Shown: positions 16,403 to 25,250 of the stretch, one piece after another | How positions within the stretch are numbered: position 1 is the first letter of the stretch | Layout: each line of letters begins with the position of its first letter | Source of the DNA: an actinobacterium LLX17 | GTDB lineage: Bacteria; Actinomycetota; Actinomycetes; Propionibacteriales; Nocardioidaceae | Direction: 5' to 3' | Assembly (NCBI GenBank): GCA_000471045.1 | Contig: KI301992.1 | Location: 824,932-862,042, forward strand | Length of the DNA stretch: 37,111 nt | Notes under the pieces: generated by a model | Told to the model about the DNA's origin: nothing | The model's input: the letters and a program-made list of their open reading frames with translations, nothing else | Databases searched by the model: none | Made by a program: the position numbers and the translations under genes

Positions 16403-16408
16403 TAGGAT
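16403..16408 (+). promoter_or_regulatory. -10 box of a probable divIVA promoter
   Basis: TAGGAT would start an RNA around 16415, giving a leader of about 30 nt with GAGGTGA (16434-16440) just before ATG 16445. The -35 is weak (possibly TGGGAC, 16381-16386). Confidence 0.45.
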
Positions 16409-16444
16409 CGTCCGAAAGACTGATGTCAACCACGAGGTGAACTG

Positions 16445-17230
16445 ATGCCGCTGACCCCCGAGGACGTGCGCAACAAGCGCTTCACGCCCGTCCGACTCCG
16501 CGAAGGTTACGACATGGGCGAGGTGGACCAGTTCCTCGACGAGGTCGAGGCCGAGCTCGAGCGCCTGGTGGTCGAGAACGACGAGCTTCGCGCGAAGGTC
16601 TCCGCCGCCTCCACGGGCGAGCCGACCGGGCTCATCCCGTCCCTGAACAAGGCTCCGGTCGAGGAGCCGCCCGCACCTGCGGTCAACGCCCCGGAGCCGG
16701 AGCCCGAGCCGGAGCCGGAGCCCGAGCCCCAGGCTGCGCCGGAGCCCGCCCCCGTGCAGGTCCGCTCGACGCCGTCGGTCGCCGACGCGTCGTCGGCCGC
16801 TGCCCGACTGCTGGAGATCGCGTCCAACAACGCCGACCAGCTCATGGAGGCTGCGAAGGACGAGGCCGACCGCATCGTCGGCGAGGCCCGTCTCAAGGCC
16901 GATCGCATCACCACCGAGTCGCGCGGCAAGGCCGATCGTCTCGAGACCGACGCCCGCATCCGCGCGCAGAAGCTCGACGACGAGACCAAGGAGCGTCGCG
17001 AGCAGGCCCTGGCCACGATCGAGCGCGAGCGCTACGAGATCCAGCGCGAGGTCGAGCACCTGCGGGCCTACGAGCGTGAGTACCGCGCCCGTCTGAAGAA
17101 CTACTTCCAGAGCCAGCTCGAGCAGATCTCCTCGACCGACAACACGCCGGAGGCGCAGAACGTGCAGCAGCCCTCCAACGAGCAGGCGCCGCGCCGCATG
17201 CGCTCGCTGCTCGGCGACGAGGACGTCTGA
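16445..17230 (+). CDS. divIVA: Polar growth scaffold DivIVA/Wag31
   Basis: Coiled-coil protein of 261 aa that marks curved membrane at the poles and recruits the elongation machinery. The N-terminal lipid-binding domain (MPLTPEDVRNKRFTPVRLRE, then GYDMGEVDQFLDEVEAELERL) is followed by a Pro/Glu-rich linker with PEPEPEPEPEPEP at 83-95. A long coiled coil (about 115-220) is rich in ADRI/ADRL heptads, and a short tail ends in RRMRSLLGDEDV. ATG 16445 has GAGGTGA 4 nt upstream. Mycobacterial Wag31 is regulated by Ser/Thr phosphorylation in the linker; T/S residues lie in this linker, but no site can be assigned. Confidence 0.96.
   Translation: MPLTPEDVRNKRFTPVRLREGYDMGEVDQFLDEVEAELERLVVENDELRAKVSAASTGEPTGLIPSLNKAPVEEPPAPAVNAPEPEPEPEPEPEPQAAPEPAPVQVRSTPSVADASSAAARLLEIASNNADQLMEAAKDEADRIVGEARLKADRITTESRGKADRLETDARIRAQKLDDETKERREQALATIERERYEIQREVEHLRAYEREYRARLKNYFQSQLEQISSTDNTPEAQNVQQPSNEQAPRRMRSLLGDEDV
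16691..16729 (+). repeat. Pro-Glu hexanucleotide repeat in divIVA
   Basis: Alternating CCG/CCC and GAG codons give an uninterrupted Pro-Glu tract, residues 83-95. Mixed synonymous codons show it is not a pure DNA microsatellite. Six-base units allow in-frame length change. Confidence 0.8.
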
Positions 17231-17254
17231 GTCAGCACCACTCGACATCGGTCA

Positions 17255-17295
17255 ACGACGAGGCCGCCCACACATCGTGTGGGCGGCCTCGTCGT
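17255..17295. terminator. Bidirectional terminator between divIVA and ileS
   Basis: Bases 17255-17273 (ACGACGAGGCCGCCCACAC) pair perfectly with 17277-17295 around a 3-nt ATC loop, a 19-bp stem. It sits between converging genes. The absence of a U-tract is usual for strong actinobacterial terminators. Confidence 0.85.
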
Positions 17296-17326
17296 GCGTC
17301 CGGGGCCGATCTGGACCGGACGAGCG

Positions 17327-20300
17327 TCAGGCCCGCGTGAGCGAGATGACGGCCGTGGCGTCGGTGACGTCGATCGGCGTGGACTCGCTGGGCTCGCCGG
17401 TCGTGAGGCTCGTGGCGAGGGTCTCGCCCGCGATCAGGTCGCCGTGCACGCGCACCGCGTCGAGGACCGACGCACTGCCGCCCACGACCAGCTCGATGCG
17501 GTCGGAGACGTCCAGCCCGGCGTCGCGGCGAGCCTGCTGCACGCCGCGCACGATGTCGCGGGCCAGACCCTCCCGCTCCAGCTCCGGCGTGACGCGGGTG
17601 TCGAGCGCGATGAAGCCCCCGTCCGGCAGCATCGTGATCTGCGCGGTGTCAGCGGAGTCCGCGACCTGCTCGAGGGTGTACTCGCCGTCGACCAGCGCGA
17701 TGCCGCCTGCGGTGACGGTGCCGTCGTCGGCCACCGACCAGTCGCCGCTCTTGGAGCCCTTGATGGCCCGCTGCACGTCCTTGCCCAGGCGCGGTCCCGC
17801 CGCGCGGGCGTGCACCACGAGGCGCTGCGAGAGGTCGTAACCGGCGGCCTCGGGTGAGTCGATCGCGACGAAGCGCACCTGCTTGAGGTTCAGCTCGGCG
17901 GCGACGACGGTCTCGAAGCCCTCCAGCGCTGCCGGGTCGGGCACGATGGCGTCGAGGGAGGCGAGGGGCAGGCGCACGCGCAGGCTGGCCGCCTTGCGCA
18001 GGGCCGAGCCGGCGGAGCAGATCTCCCGCACCGCGTCCATCGCGGCCACCAGGTCGTCGTCGGCCGGCAGCGACTCGGTGTCGGGCCAGTCGGCCAGGTG
18101 CACCGAACGGCCACCGGTCAGTCCCCGCCAGACCTCCTCGGTGGTGAGGGGGAGGAGCGGAGCGCTCACCCGGCACACCGTCTCGAGCACCGTGTAGAGC
18201 GTGTCGAACGGCGCGCGGGCCGCGCCCTCGGCGGCCTGGCCGTCGCTGAGCCAGAAGCGCTCGCGCGAGCGGCGGATGTACCAGTTGGTCAGCACGTCGA
18301 GGAAGGAGCGCATCGACTCGCAGGCGTCGGCGATGGCGTAGCGGTCCATGTGGTCGGTCATCTCGCGCACCCACTGACCGAGCTTGGCCAGGACGTAACG
18401 GTCCATCGGGTCGTCGGCGTCCGAGATGCTGCGCGCCTCGAAGTCCCCCTCGGCGTCGGTGCTTCCGGCCAGGTTGGCGTAGAGGCTGAAGAAGTACCAG
18501 CTGTTCCACAGCGGGATCATCACCTGGCGCACGCAGTCGCGGATGCCCTGCTCGGTGACGACGAGGTTGCCGCCGCGCAGGATCGGCGAGGCCATGAGGA
18601 ACCAGCGCATCGCGTCGGCGCCGTCGCGGTCGAGCACCTCCGAGACGTCGGGGTAGTTGCGCAGCGACTTGCTCATCTTGTTGCCGTCGGAGCCGAGCAC
18701 GATGCCGTGGCTCACGCAGGCCTCGAATGCGGGGCGGTCGAAGAGTGCCGTGGCCAGGACGTGCAGGGTGTAGAACCAGCCGCGGGTCTGGCCCACGTAC
18801 TCGACGATGAAGTCCCCGGGGAAGTGGTGCTCGAACCACTCGGTGTTCTCGAACGGGTAGTGCACCTGCGCGAAGGACATCGAGCCGGAGTCGAACCACA
18901 CGTCGAGGACGTCCGGCACGCGGCGCATCATCGAGCGGCCTGTCGGGTCGTCGGGGTTCGGCCGCACGAGGTCGTCGACGTACGGCCGGTGCAGGTCGGG
19001 GACGACGTCCCCCTCCTCGTTCAGGCTGGACGGGATCGAGCCGAAGTCGCGCTCGAGCTCTTCGAACGAGCCGTACACGTCGATGCGCGGGTAGGCGGGG
19101 TCGTCGCTCTTCCACACCGGGACGGGGGAGCCCCAGAACCGGTTGCGGGTGATGGACCAGTCACGGGCGTTCTCGAGCCACTTGCCGAACTGGCCGTCGC
19201 GGATGTGGTCGGGCACCCACTGGATCTGCTGGTTCAGCTCCAGCATCCGGTCCTTGATGGCCGTGACCTCGACGAACCAGGACGAGACGCCCTTGTAGAT
19301 CAAGGGCTCGCGGCAGCGCCAGCAGTGCGGGTAGCTGTGGTCGTACGTCTCGCGGCGCAGCAGGATGGTGCCGTCGGAGACCGAGGCCTGGCGGTTCTTG
19401 AGGTCGTCGATGATGCGCGAGTTGGCGTCGAAGACGAGCAGACCCTCGTACTCGGTGACCGGAGCGGTGAAGCGGCCGTCCTTGCCGACCGGCATGACGG
19501 CGGCGATGCCCTCGCGGTCGGTGACCTCCTTGTCGACCTCACCGAAGGCGCCGGCGCTGTGCACCAGGCCGGTGCCGTCGGTCGTGGTGACGGCCTCGTC
19601 GGCGGCGACGACGCGGAAGGCGTTCTCGTGACCGGCGAAGTAGGAGAACGGGGGCGTGTAGGTCAGGTTCAGCAGGTCGGCGCCCGTGCCGCGCCACACC
19701 ACGTTCGGCTCGTCGCCCAGCTCGCGGGCGTAGGCGGACAGGCGGGCCTCGGCCAGGATGAAGCGGTCGGGACCGTGCGGACCGTCTGCGGCGACCGCGA
19801 CGTAGTCGATGTCGGTGCCGACCATGACCGCGAGGTTGCTGGGCAACGTCCACGGCGTCGTCGTCCACACCAGCAGCTTGGCGCCGGTCAGCTCGCCCGG
19901 CGACGTGATCTCGACGCCCACCGTGACCGCGGGGTCCTGCCGGTTCTGGTAGACGTCGTCGTCCATGCGCAGCTCATGGTTCGACAGCGGCGTCTCGTCG
20001 TTCCAGCAGTAAGGCAGGACGCGGAAGCCCTCGTACACCAGGCCCTTGTCGTACAGGGTCTTGAAGGCCCAGATGACCGACTCCATGTAGTCGGGGTTGA
20101 GCGTGCGGTAGTCGTTGTCGAAGTCGACCCAGCGGGCCTGGCGGGTCACGTACTCGCGCCACTCGCCGGTGTACTTCAGGACGGACTGGCGGCAGGCCTC
20201 GTTGAAGGCGTCGATGCCCATCTCGACGATCTCGTCGGTGGTCTTGATGCCGTTGAGGCGCATCGCCTCCAGCTCGGCCGGCAGGCCGTGGGTGTCCCAG

Positions 20301-20608
20301 CCGAAGCGCCGCTCGACCTTGCGGCCGCGCATCGTCTGGTAGCGGGGCACGACGTCCTTGACGTACCCGGTCAGGAGGTGGCCGTAGTGCGGGAGACCGT
20401 TGGCGAAGGGCGGCCCGTCGTAGAAGACGAACTCGTTGTCGCCGTCGGTGCCGGTCTCGCGCGCCTCGACGCTGGCCCGGAAGGTGTCGTCGGCCTGCCA
20501 GTAGGCGAGGACGCGTTCCTCGAGCTCGGGGAAGCGCGGCGTGGAGGGGACGCCGGCATCGGGGCGGCCGTCAGAAGAGTCGGTGCTCTGGACCTTGGGG
20601 TACGTCAT
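17327..20608 (-). CDS. ileS: Isoleucyl-tRNA synthetase IleRS
   Basis: Class I synthetase of 1093 aa that charges tRNA-Ile. ATG 20608 (MTYPKV) has AGGAG 6 nt upstream. The HIGH motif reads HYGH (74-77) in [14 protein letters not shown], and KMSKS begins at K644 ([13 protein letters not shown]). WDTHGLPAE and the large CP1 editing insertion lie between them; the anticodon-binding domain follows (about 770-900). HYGH, the length and the C-terminal extension fit the eukaryote-like IleRS type 2, common in actinobacteria and often naturally tolerant of mupirocin; this subtype call is an inference. A T-box leader precedes it. Confidence 0.96.
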   Translation of the reverse strand: MTYPKVQSTDSSDGRPDAGVPSTPRFPELEERVLAYWQADDTFRASVEARETGTDGDNEFVFYDGPPFANGLPHYGHLLTGYVKDVVPRYQTMRGRKVERRFGWDTHGLPAELEAMRLNGIKTTDEIVEMGIDAFNEACRQSVLKYTGEWREYVTRQARWVDFDNDYRTLNPDYMESVIWAFKTLYDKGLVYEGFRVLPYCWNDETPLSNHELRMDDDVYQNRQDPAVTVGVEITSPGELTGAKLLVWTTTPWTLPSNLAVMVGTDIDYVAVAADGPHGPDRFILAEARLSAYARELGDEPNVVWRGTGADLLNLTYTPPFSYFAGHENAFRVVAADEAVTTTDGTGLVHSAGAFGEVDKEVTDREGIAAVMPVGKDGRFTAPVTEYEGLLVFDANSRIIDDLKNRQASVSDGTILLRRETYDHSYPHCWRCREPLIYKGVSSWFVEVTAIKDRMLELNQQIQWVPDHIRDGQFGKWLENARDWSITRNRFWGSPVPVWKSDDPAYPRIDVYGSFEELERDFGSIPSSLNEEGDVVPDLHRPYVDDLVRPNPDDPTGRSMMRRVPDVLDVWFDSGSMSFAQVHYPFENTEWFEHHFPGDFIVEYVGQTRGWFYTLHVLATALFDRPAFEACVSHGIVLGSDGNKMSKSLRNYPDVSEVLDRDGADAMRWFLMASPILRGGNLVVTEQGIRDCVRQVMIPLWNSWYFFSLYANLAGSTDAEGDFEARSISDADDPMDRYVLAKLGQWVREMTDHMDRYAIADACESMRSFLDVLTNWYIRRSRERFWLSDGQAAEGAARAPFDTLYTVLETVCRVSAPLLPLTTEEVWRGLTGGRSVHLADWPDTESLPADDDLVAAMDAVREICSAGSALRKAASLRVRLPLASLDAIVPDPAALEGFETVVAAELNLKQVRFVAIDSPEAAGYDLSQRLVVHARAAGPRLGKDVQRAIKGSKSGDWSVADDGTVTAGGIALVDGEYTLEQVADSADTAQITMLPDGGFIALDTRVTPELEREGLARDIVRGVQQARRDAGLDVSDRIELVVGGSASVLDAVRVHGDLIAGETLATSLTTGEPSESTPIDVTDATAVISLTRA

Positions 20609-20801
20609 GGGTGGCTCCTGCGTCGTCGTCCTGGCGAGGACGACCCGTGCGGGCCGCGGTACCACCTCGATTGCCGGCGCCGGCGCTCCGGCGACGACCA
20701 CTCGTCGAGGCTGTGACGGGCCCACCCGTCCGGTTCTACTGAGGGGCCCGAGGGTCCCGGTTCTTCCGGAGGCTCGCCGCTGATGACGGCTCGAACGCTG
20801 T
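20609..20801 (-). ncRNA. T-box riboswitch leader of ileS
   Basis: Read on the minus strand, the 193-nt leader contains the T-box core TGGTACCGCGG (20664-20654), which binds the uncharged tRNA acceptor end. An upstream ATC followed by A (20784-20782) is in the right place for an Ile specifier codon in a short Stem I. A GTCGTCCT-CGCC-AGGACGAC hairpin lies between the T-box and the Shine-Dalgarno (CAGGAG). No U-tract is present, so control is probably translational, as described for actinobacterial ileS T-boxes. GGTGG of the T-box arm could pair with CCACC between SD and ATG, giving a sequestered state. The 5' end is set from a TACTCT -10 box (20813-20808). Confidence 0.88.
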
Positions 20802-20807
20802 GCGCCC

Positions 20808-20813
20808 AGAGTA
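20808..20813 (-). promoter_or_regulatory. -10 box for the ileS T-box transcript
   Basis: TACTCT on the minus strand lies about 7 nt before the inferred start of the T-box RNA. No recognisable -35. Confidence 0.4.
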
Positions 20814-20874
20814 CCGCCTTGACGGCCCGCTGAGTCGCTGTGGTGGCAGGCGTGCCCTGCTGGTCCGGGCGGTG

Positions 20875-20880
20875 TAGATT
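20875..20880 (+). promoter_or_regulatory. -10 box of a leaderless traR/dksA promoter
   Basis: TAGATT, in TGTAGATT context, ends 6 nt before ATG 20887. No Shine-Dalgarno precedes the ATG, so the mRNA probably starts at or next to the start codon. Confidence 0.55.
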
Positions 20881-20886
20881 CCGGGC

Positions 20887-21288
20887 ATGCCGAAGACCAC
20901 GCTCCTCGTCAGGTCCGACGAGGACCCTTGGACCTCCGAAGAGCTCGCGGAGGTCCGGACCGAGCTCGAGGGTGACCTCGCTCGACTCCGGGTCGAGCTC
21001 GAGCAGACGGCCCGCGACCTGGCCGACCTGCTCCGCGACGGCGTCGACGGCGCCGGCAACGACCAGGCCGACGTCGGGTCCAAGGGGCTCGAGCGTGACG
21101 CCGAGATGTCCCTGGCCGCCAACCAGCGCGAGCTGCTGATGCAGACCGAGAAGGCGCTCGAGCGTCTCGATGGTGGCACCTACGGCCAGTGCGAGTCGTG
21201 TGGCGAGCCGATCGGCAAGGGTCGGCTCATGGCCTTCCCCCGCGCCACGTTGTGCATGACGTGCAAGCAGCGCGAGGAGCGTCGCTGA
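20887..21288 (+). CDS. DksA/TraR-family C4 zinc-finger protein
   Basis: Protein of 133 aa. Residues about 17-95 form a helical, coiled-coil-prone region ([20 protein letters not shown] and onwards). The C-terminal zinc finger has four cysteines, C102/C105 (CESC) and C123/C126 (CMTC), in [14 protein letters not shown] and LCMTCKQ. DksA binds RNA polymerase through its secondary channel. Actinobacterial members adjacent to lspA lack parts of classical DksA (the DxxDxA coiled-coil tip motif is not evident here), so RNA polymerase regulation is an inference. ATG 20887 appears leaderless. The stop overlaps the likely lspA start region. Confidence 0.88.
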   Translation: MPKTTLLVRSDEDPWTSEELAEVRTELEGDLARLRVELEQTARDLADLLRDGVDGAGNDQADVGSKGLERDAEMSLAANQRELLMQTEKALERLDGGTYGQCESCGEPIGKGRLMAFPRATLCMTCKQREERR

Positions 21289-21812
21289 CCTCAGACGGTC
21301 CCGGCGGGCCCACCCGTCGCCGACTGCTCCCGGTCCTCGCCGTGGGAGTGGTGCTGGCCTGGGGCCTCGACCAGGTGACCAAGATCTGGGCGGTCGAGCG
21401 ACTGTCCGGGCGCGAGCCCGTCGAGATCATCCCCGGCTGGTTGTCCTTCGACTTCCTGCGCAACCCCGGCGCCGCGTTCGGCCTCGGGTCGGCGTGGACC
21501 GTCGTGCTGACGCTCATCGCGGTGGTCGTGGTGGTCGTCGTGGTGCGCCTGTCGACCCGGCTGCGCGACGTGCCGTGGGCCGTGGCCCTGGGACTGCTGC
21601 TCGCCGGCACCCTCGGGAACCTGACCGATCGCTTCTTCCGCGAGCCGGCGCCCCTGAAGGGGCACGTGGTGGACTTCATCAACTACAACGGCTGGTTCGT
21701 CGGCAACGTCGCCGACATCTACCTCACGGTCGCCGCGGTCCTGATCATCCTGCGCTCGTTGCAGGGCGTCAGCATCGACGGCACGCGTGAGCAGCAGGAG
21801 GAGCGGTCATGA
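21261..21812 (+). CDS. lspA: Lipoprotein signal peptidase LspA
   Basis: Membrane aspartic protease that removes signal peptides from prolipoproteins. Motifs: [28 protein letters not shown] (first catalytic Asp) and [20 protein letters not shown] (second catalytic Asp in NVAD). Four hydrophobic helices are present; the second holds a run of eight Val. The start is uncertain. GTG 21261 gives 183 aa and a 28-nt overlap with the zinc-finger gene but has no Shine-Dalgarno. A CTG at 21285 overlaps the upstream stop as CTGA and has GAGGAG exactly 5 nt upstream, giving 175 aa. The frame stays open further upstream only inside the previous gene. Confidence 0.93.
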   Translation: MQAARGASLTSDGPGGPTRRRLLPVLAVGVVLAWGLDQVTKIWAVERLSGREPVEIIPGWLSFDFLRNPGAAFGLGSAWTVVLTLIAVVVVVVVVRLSTRLRDVPWAVALGLLLAGTLGNLTDRFFREPAPLKGHVVDFINYNGWFVGNVADIYLTVAAVLIILRSLQGVSIDGTREQQEERS

Positions 21813-22756
21813 CGGGGTTGGACGCGTCGCAGGGCGATCACCGGGTCATCACGGTGCCCGAGGGGCTCGAGGGTGAGCGCGTCGACGTCGCCCTGGCCCG
21901 GTTGCTGGGCCTGTCGCGCACCCGCGCCGGCGAGCTGGTGGCCGACGGACTGGTGCAGGTGGACGGTCATGCGCCGATGAAGTCCGAGCGGGTCATGGAC
22001 GGCTCGGTGCTGGAGGCCGTCATCCCGGTCGTGCGTGCGGTCGAGGTGGAGGCCATCCCGGTCGACGCCCTCACGATCGTGCACGACGACGACGACATCG
22101 TGGTGGTCGACAAGCCGGTCGGCGTCGCGGCCCACCCGGGTGTGGGCTGGACCGGTCCGACCGTTCTGGGTGCGCTCGCGGCGCGCGGCTACCGCATCTC
22201 CACGTCGGGCGCGCCCGAGCGGCGCGGCATCGTGCACCGGCTCGACGTCGGCACCAGTGGCCTGATGGCGGTCGCGAAGTCCGAGCACGCCTACACCGTG
22301 CTCAAGCAGGCGTTCCGTGACCGCGTGGTCGACAAGACGTACCACGCGCTCGTGCAGGGTCACCCCGATCCGCACACCGGCACGATCGACGCCCCGATCG
22401 CCCGCCACCCCAAGCACGACTTCAAGTTCACGGTGCGCGCCGACGGCCGGGCCTCGGTCACGCACTACGACACCCTCGAGGCGCACCGCTACGCCTCGCT
22501 GCTGACCATCAAGCTCGAGACCGGCCGCACGCACCAGATCCGCGTGCACATGGCCGCGCTGAAGCACCCGTGCGTCGGCGACCCGCTCTACGGTGCCGAT
22601 CCCACGCTGGCCAAGCGCGTCGGCCTCGAGCGGCAGTGGCTGCACGCGAAGGGCCTCGGCTTCACCCATCCCCGCACGGGCGAGCCCGTCGAGTTCGCCT
22701 CGGAGTACCCCGACGACCTCCAGCGGGCCCTCGACACGATCCGCGCCCTCGACTGA
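21809..22756 (+). CDS. RluD-type 23S rRNA pseudouridine synthase
   Basis: RluA-family enzyme of 315 aa. An N-terminal S4 RNA-binding domain (about 18-70, [20 protein letters not shown]) precedes the catalytic domain with [13 protein letters not shown] and [11 protein letters not shown], whose D146 is the catalytic aspartate. [14 protein letters not shown] and [10 protein letters not shown] follow, as in RluD. Location next to lspA is conserved in many bacteria. The exact target uridines are inferred from the RluD-like S4 domain plus neighbourhood. ATG 21809 overlaps the lspA stop. Confidence 0.93.
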   Translation: MTGLDASQGDHRVITVPEGLEGERVDVALARLLGLSRTRAGELVADGLVQVDGHAPMKSERVMDGSVLEAVIPVVRAVEVEAIPVDALTIVHDDDDIVVVDKPVGVAAHPGVGWTGPTVLGALAARGYRISTSGAPERRGIVHRLDVGTSGLMAVAKSEHAYTVLKQAFRDRVVDKTYHALVQGHPDPHTGTIDAPIARHPKHDFKFTVRADGRASVTHYDTLEAHRYASLLTIKLETGRTHQIRVHMAALKHPCVGDPLYGADPTLAKRVGLERQWLHAKGLGFTHPRTGEPVEFASEYPDDLQRALDTIRALD

Positions 22757-22815
22757 CTCCCGTCCCCGCTGAGTGGCACCGATCGGTCGTGAAACCGCCC
22801 GACCCACTGCCAGAA

Positions 22816-22828
22816 CGTGACAGTCACG
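22816..22828. promoter_or_regulatory. 13-bp palindrome upstream of the aminotransferase gene
   Basis: CGTGAC-A-GTCACG is a perfect palindrome 43 bp before the ATG at 22871, within a 114-bp intergenic region. An operator is plausible; a second 10-bp palindrome ACCGATCGGT lies at 22778-22787. Confidence 0.45.
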
Positions 22829-22858
22829 GGGGAGGGGAGGGGGTGACGAGCCGGGGTG

Positions 22859-22864
22859 GACAAT
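22859..22864 (+). promoter_or_regulatory. Candidate -10 of a leaderless aminotransferase promoter
   Basis: GACAAT ends 6 nt before ATG 22871 and no Shine-Dalgarno is present, suggesting a leaderless start. No good -35. Confidence 0.4.
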
Positions 22865-22870
22865 GGGGCC

Positions 22871-24094
22871 ATGAGTAGATCGGTGCAGCAGTCGGCGAAG
22901 CTGAGGGACGTCCTCTACGACATCCGAGGACCCATCAGCGCCCGCGCCGCCCGCCTCGAGGCCGAGGGTCACCGCATCCTCAAGCTCAACATCGGCAACC
23001 CCCAGCCGTTCGGGTTCGACGCGCCCGCAGAGATCCTGCAGGACGTCATCGCCGCGCTGCCCGGGTCGGCCGGCTACAGCGACTCCCGTGGCATCCAGTC
23101 GGCTCGCCGCGCCGTCGTGCACCATTACCAGCTCGTCGAGGACTTCCCGCAGCTCGACATCGACGACGTCTGGATCGGCAACGGCGTCTCCGAGCTGATC
23201 CAGATCGCCCTCCAGGCGCTGCTCGACAACGGTGATGAGGTCCTCATCCCGATGCCGGACTACCCGCTGTGGACGGCGGTCACGAACCTCGCCGGCGGCC
23301 GCCCCGTGCACTACCGGTGCGACGAGGACAACGAGTGGAACCCTGACCTCGACGACCTCGAGGCGAAGATCACCGACCGCACCCGCGTGCTGGTCGTCAT
23401 CAACCCCAACAACCCCACCGGTGCGGTCTACTCGCGCGAGACGCTGACGCGCATGGTCGAGCTGGCGCGCAAGCACGACCTGGTGCTGATGTCCGACGAG
23501 ATCTACGACAAGATCCTCTACGACGAAGCGAAGCACATCTCGATCGCGACGCTGGCCGAGGACGTCCTGACGCTGACCTTCAACGGTCTGTCGAAGGCGT
23601 ACCGGGTGTGCGGCTACCGGGCCGGCTGGCTCGTGGTGACCGGGCCCCAGGAGCGGGCCCGTGACTACCTCGAGGGCATCACCCTGCTGGCCTCGATGCG
23701 GTTGTGCCCCAACGTGCCGGCCCAGAACGCCATCCAGGTGGCGCTCGGCGGCTTCCAGTCGATCCGCGACCTCATCCTGCCCGGGGGCCGGCTGCTCGAG
23801 CAGCGCGACACCGCGGTGCGGGAGCTGCGCAAGATCCCGGGTGTGAGCGTCGTGGCACCGAAGGGTGCGCTCTACGCCTTCCCCCGGCTCGATCCCGAGG
23901 TGCACCAGATCAAGGACGACCAGCAGTTCGCGCTCGACCTGCTGGAGGCCGAGAAGATTCTCATCACGCAGGGCACGGGGTTCAACTGGCCCGAGCCCGA
24001 CCACCTGCGCATCGTGACGCTGCCGTGGGCGCGTGACCTCGAGGACGCGATCGGCCGCATGGGCCACTTCCTGTCCTCGTACCGCCAGGTCTGA
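22871..24094 (+). CDS. AlaA-type PLP aminotransferase (probable glutamate-pyruvate transaminase)
   Basis: Fold type I class I/II aminotransferase of 407 aa. The cofactor lysine is K242 in FNGLSKAYRVCGYRAGW, which closely follows E. coli AlaA (LSKTYRVAGFR). INPNNPTGAVYS and SDEIYDKILYD supply the PLP-ring and pyridine-nitrogen contacts, and DHLRIVTLPW carries the carboxylate-binding Arg. The N-terminal LNIGNPQPFGFDAP is typical of the AlaA group. Alanine synthesis from pyruvate and glutamate is the likely role; other oxo-acid substrates cannot be excluded. ATG 22871 is used; an ATG 15 nt upstream lies inside the promoter. The last codons and stop are tandemly duplicated. Confidence 0.88.
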   Translation: MSRSVQQSAKLRDVLYDIRGPISARAARLEAEGHRILKLNIGNPQPFGFDAPAEILQDVIAALPGSAGYSDSRGIQSARRAVVHHYQLVEDFPQLDIDDVWIGNGVSELIQIALQALLDNGDEVLIPMPDYPLWTAVTNLAGGRPVHYRCDEDNEWNPDLDDLEAKITDRTRVLVVINPNNPTGAVYSRETLTRMVELARKHDLVLMSDEIYDKILYDEAKHISIATLAEDVLTLTFNGLSKAYRVCGYRAGWLVVTGPQERARDYLEGITLLASMRLCPNVPAQNAIQVALGGFQSIRDLILPGGRLLEQRDTAVRELRKIPGVSVVAPKGALYAFPRLDPEVHQIKDDQQFALDLLEAEKILITQGTGFNWPEPDHLRIVTLPWARDLEDAIGRMGHFLSSYRQV

Positions 24095-24112
24095 CGGCGC
24101 CAGGTCTGAGGG
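24083..24112 (+). repeat. 15-bp tandem duplication over the aminotransferase stop codon
   Basis: CGCCAGGTCTGACGG (24083-24097) is followed by CGCCAGGTCTGAGGG (24098-24112), 14 of 15 identical. Because 15 is a multiple of three, the second copy gives an in-frame reserve stop encoding the same R-Q-V end. Confidence 0.8.
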
Positions 24113-24113
24113 G

Positions 24114-25172
24114 TCAGCCCTCCCGGAGGGACCGGCGGACCTGCTGGGCGCCCCGCTCGTCGAGCTCGGCGAGCTGGTCGGCGATGTCGTTGGCGGCCGA
24201 CTTGGCGTGGCGCAGGTCCTCGCAGAGCTCTTCGAGGTGCGCGGTCCAGTCGCGCTGAAAGCCCTCCATGCTGCCGATGCGTTCGCTCTCGGGCAGCATG
24301 CGGCCCTCGCGGATCGAGAGCCGGACCTCGCGCAGCTGACCCACGACGTCCTCGAGGGTGCGGGCACCGTCCTGGACCTGCTGACCGACGGTGCGGATGT
24401 CCTCGGGCAAGGAGATCGCCGCGGTCTCCGGCGAACCCTGCTGGGGGTTCACGGGGGCGGCAACGAGCTGGGCGCGGTCCTCGCGGGGGAGGAGCCCGGC
24501 CAGGTCGTCGTCGACGCGACGGACGCGGCGCATCGACTCCACGACGTCCTCGAGGATGGCCGAGACCTCGCGACGGTAGGCCGTGATGGCCTGGTCGGCC
24601 TCGGCGTCGACCAGCATGGCGTGCGGCTCGCCCCGCCCGCCGCCGGCCGAGGTGAACGCGAGCCCGGCCAGGCGCTGGAAGGGGCCTTCGTGCTGCTGGG
24701 CCACGTTGTGGTCGACCCGGTCGATGACAGCCTCGGCGTCGCGATGCTGGCCGCCGCCGCCCTCGCCGGCCCCGCCCTGACCAGCCCGGCCACCGCCACC
24801 ACCGTTCGACAGGGCCGCGCGGAGGTCCTGACGTGCCTGGCGCCACCGTCGCCGAGCCTCCTGCAGGCCGCCTTGCGCCTCGTCGAGGAGGTCGGCCTCC
24901 TGGGTGACCGCGCCGTGCACCTGTCGTAGGCGCTCGACGTCGGACGTCAGGACCCGGCCGGTCTGCTGGGCGATGCGCGACAACGAGCGCACGGTGCGAC
25001 CGCGGCGGGCCTCGTCGGCGTCGGCGTCCTTGAGCTGTTGGGCGACGGTCTCCAGCTGCTCGCACAACCGCTCCAGCCCGTCGGCGGCACTGCGCAGACG
25101 CTGAGGCTCGCCCGGGATGGTGATGGCGTCGGGTCCGATCTGCCCCGCCCACATGACTGCCTGCTCCGACAT
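24114..25172 (-). CDS. Coiled-coil protein of unknown function, possibly type VII secretion related
   Basis: I do not recognise this 352-aa protein with certainty. It has no signal peptide or membrane segment. Residues about 22-120 form a helical region starting PGEPQRLRSAADGLERLCEQL, a pattern seen at the N-termini of WXG100-like putative type VII secretion substrates. A Gly-rich linker (123-141) follows, then a second helical, Arg/Asp/Glu-rich half (about 195-350) with long amphipathic stretches. Only a few Trp occur and no clear WXG turn is seen. ATG 25172 has AAGGGGG 4 nt upstream, which together with the hydrophilic protein supports this strand over a 298-codon open frame opposite. It is divergent from the ABC exporter genes and convergent with the aminotransferase; no ESX core genes are in the window. 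Confidence 0.8.
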   Translation of the reverse strand: MSEQAVMWAGQIGPDAITIPGEPQRLRSAADGLERLCEQLETVAQQLKDADADEARRGRTVRSLSRIAQQTGRVLTSDVERLRQVHGAVTQEADLLDEAQGGLQEARRRWRQARQDLRAALSNGGGGGRAGQGGAGEGGGGQHRDAEAVIDRVDHNVAQQHEGPFQRLAGLAFTSAGGGRGEPHAMLVDAEADQAITAYRREVSAILEDVVESMRRVRRVDDDLAGLLPREDRAQLVAAPVNPQQGSPETAAISLPEDIRTVGQQVQDGARTLEDVVGQLREVRLSIREGRMLPESERIGSMEGFQRDWTAHLEELCEDLRHAKSAANDIADQLAELDERGAQQVRRSLREG

Positions 25173-25250
25173 CGTGCCCCCTTGAAGGATCTGCGTTCGC
25201 CGCTCAGAGGGCGTCGCTGGGACAAATGTTCCACCTTTGGTCGATGAAAT

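Noticed and set aside
16691..16729. CRISPR or tandem-repeat array
   Set aside because: The repeat is a coding Pro-Glu tract with mixed synonymous codons and no spacers.
15137..17248. Minus-strand open frame of 703 codons opposite yggS to divIVA
   Set aside because: It spans several well-supported plus-strand genes and shows no domain.
18098..20716. Plus-strand open frame of 872 codons opposite ileS
   Set aside because: Low-complexity mirror of the ileS codons; IleRS motifs and the T-box leader fix the true strand.
24033..24929. Plus-strand 298-codon frame opposite the coiled-coil gene
   Set aside because: It begins inside the aminotransferase out of frame and has no Shine-Dalgarno; the minus-strand gene has a good ribosome-binding site and a coherent hydrophilic helical protein.
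24114..25172. Calling the coiled-coil gene a WXG100/ESX protein outright
   Set aside because: No clear W-X-G turn, much longer than 100 aa, and no ESX machinery nearby; only a loose N-terminal resemblance.
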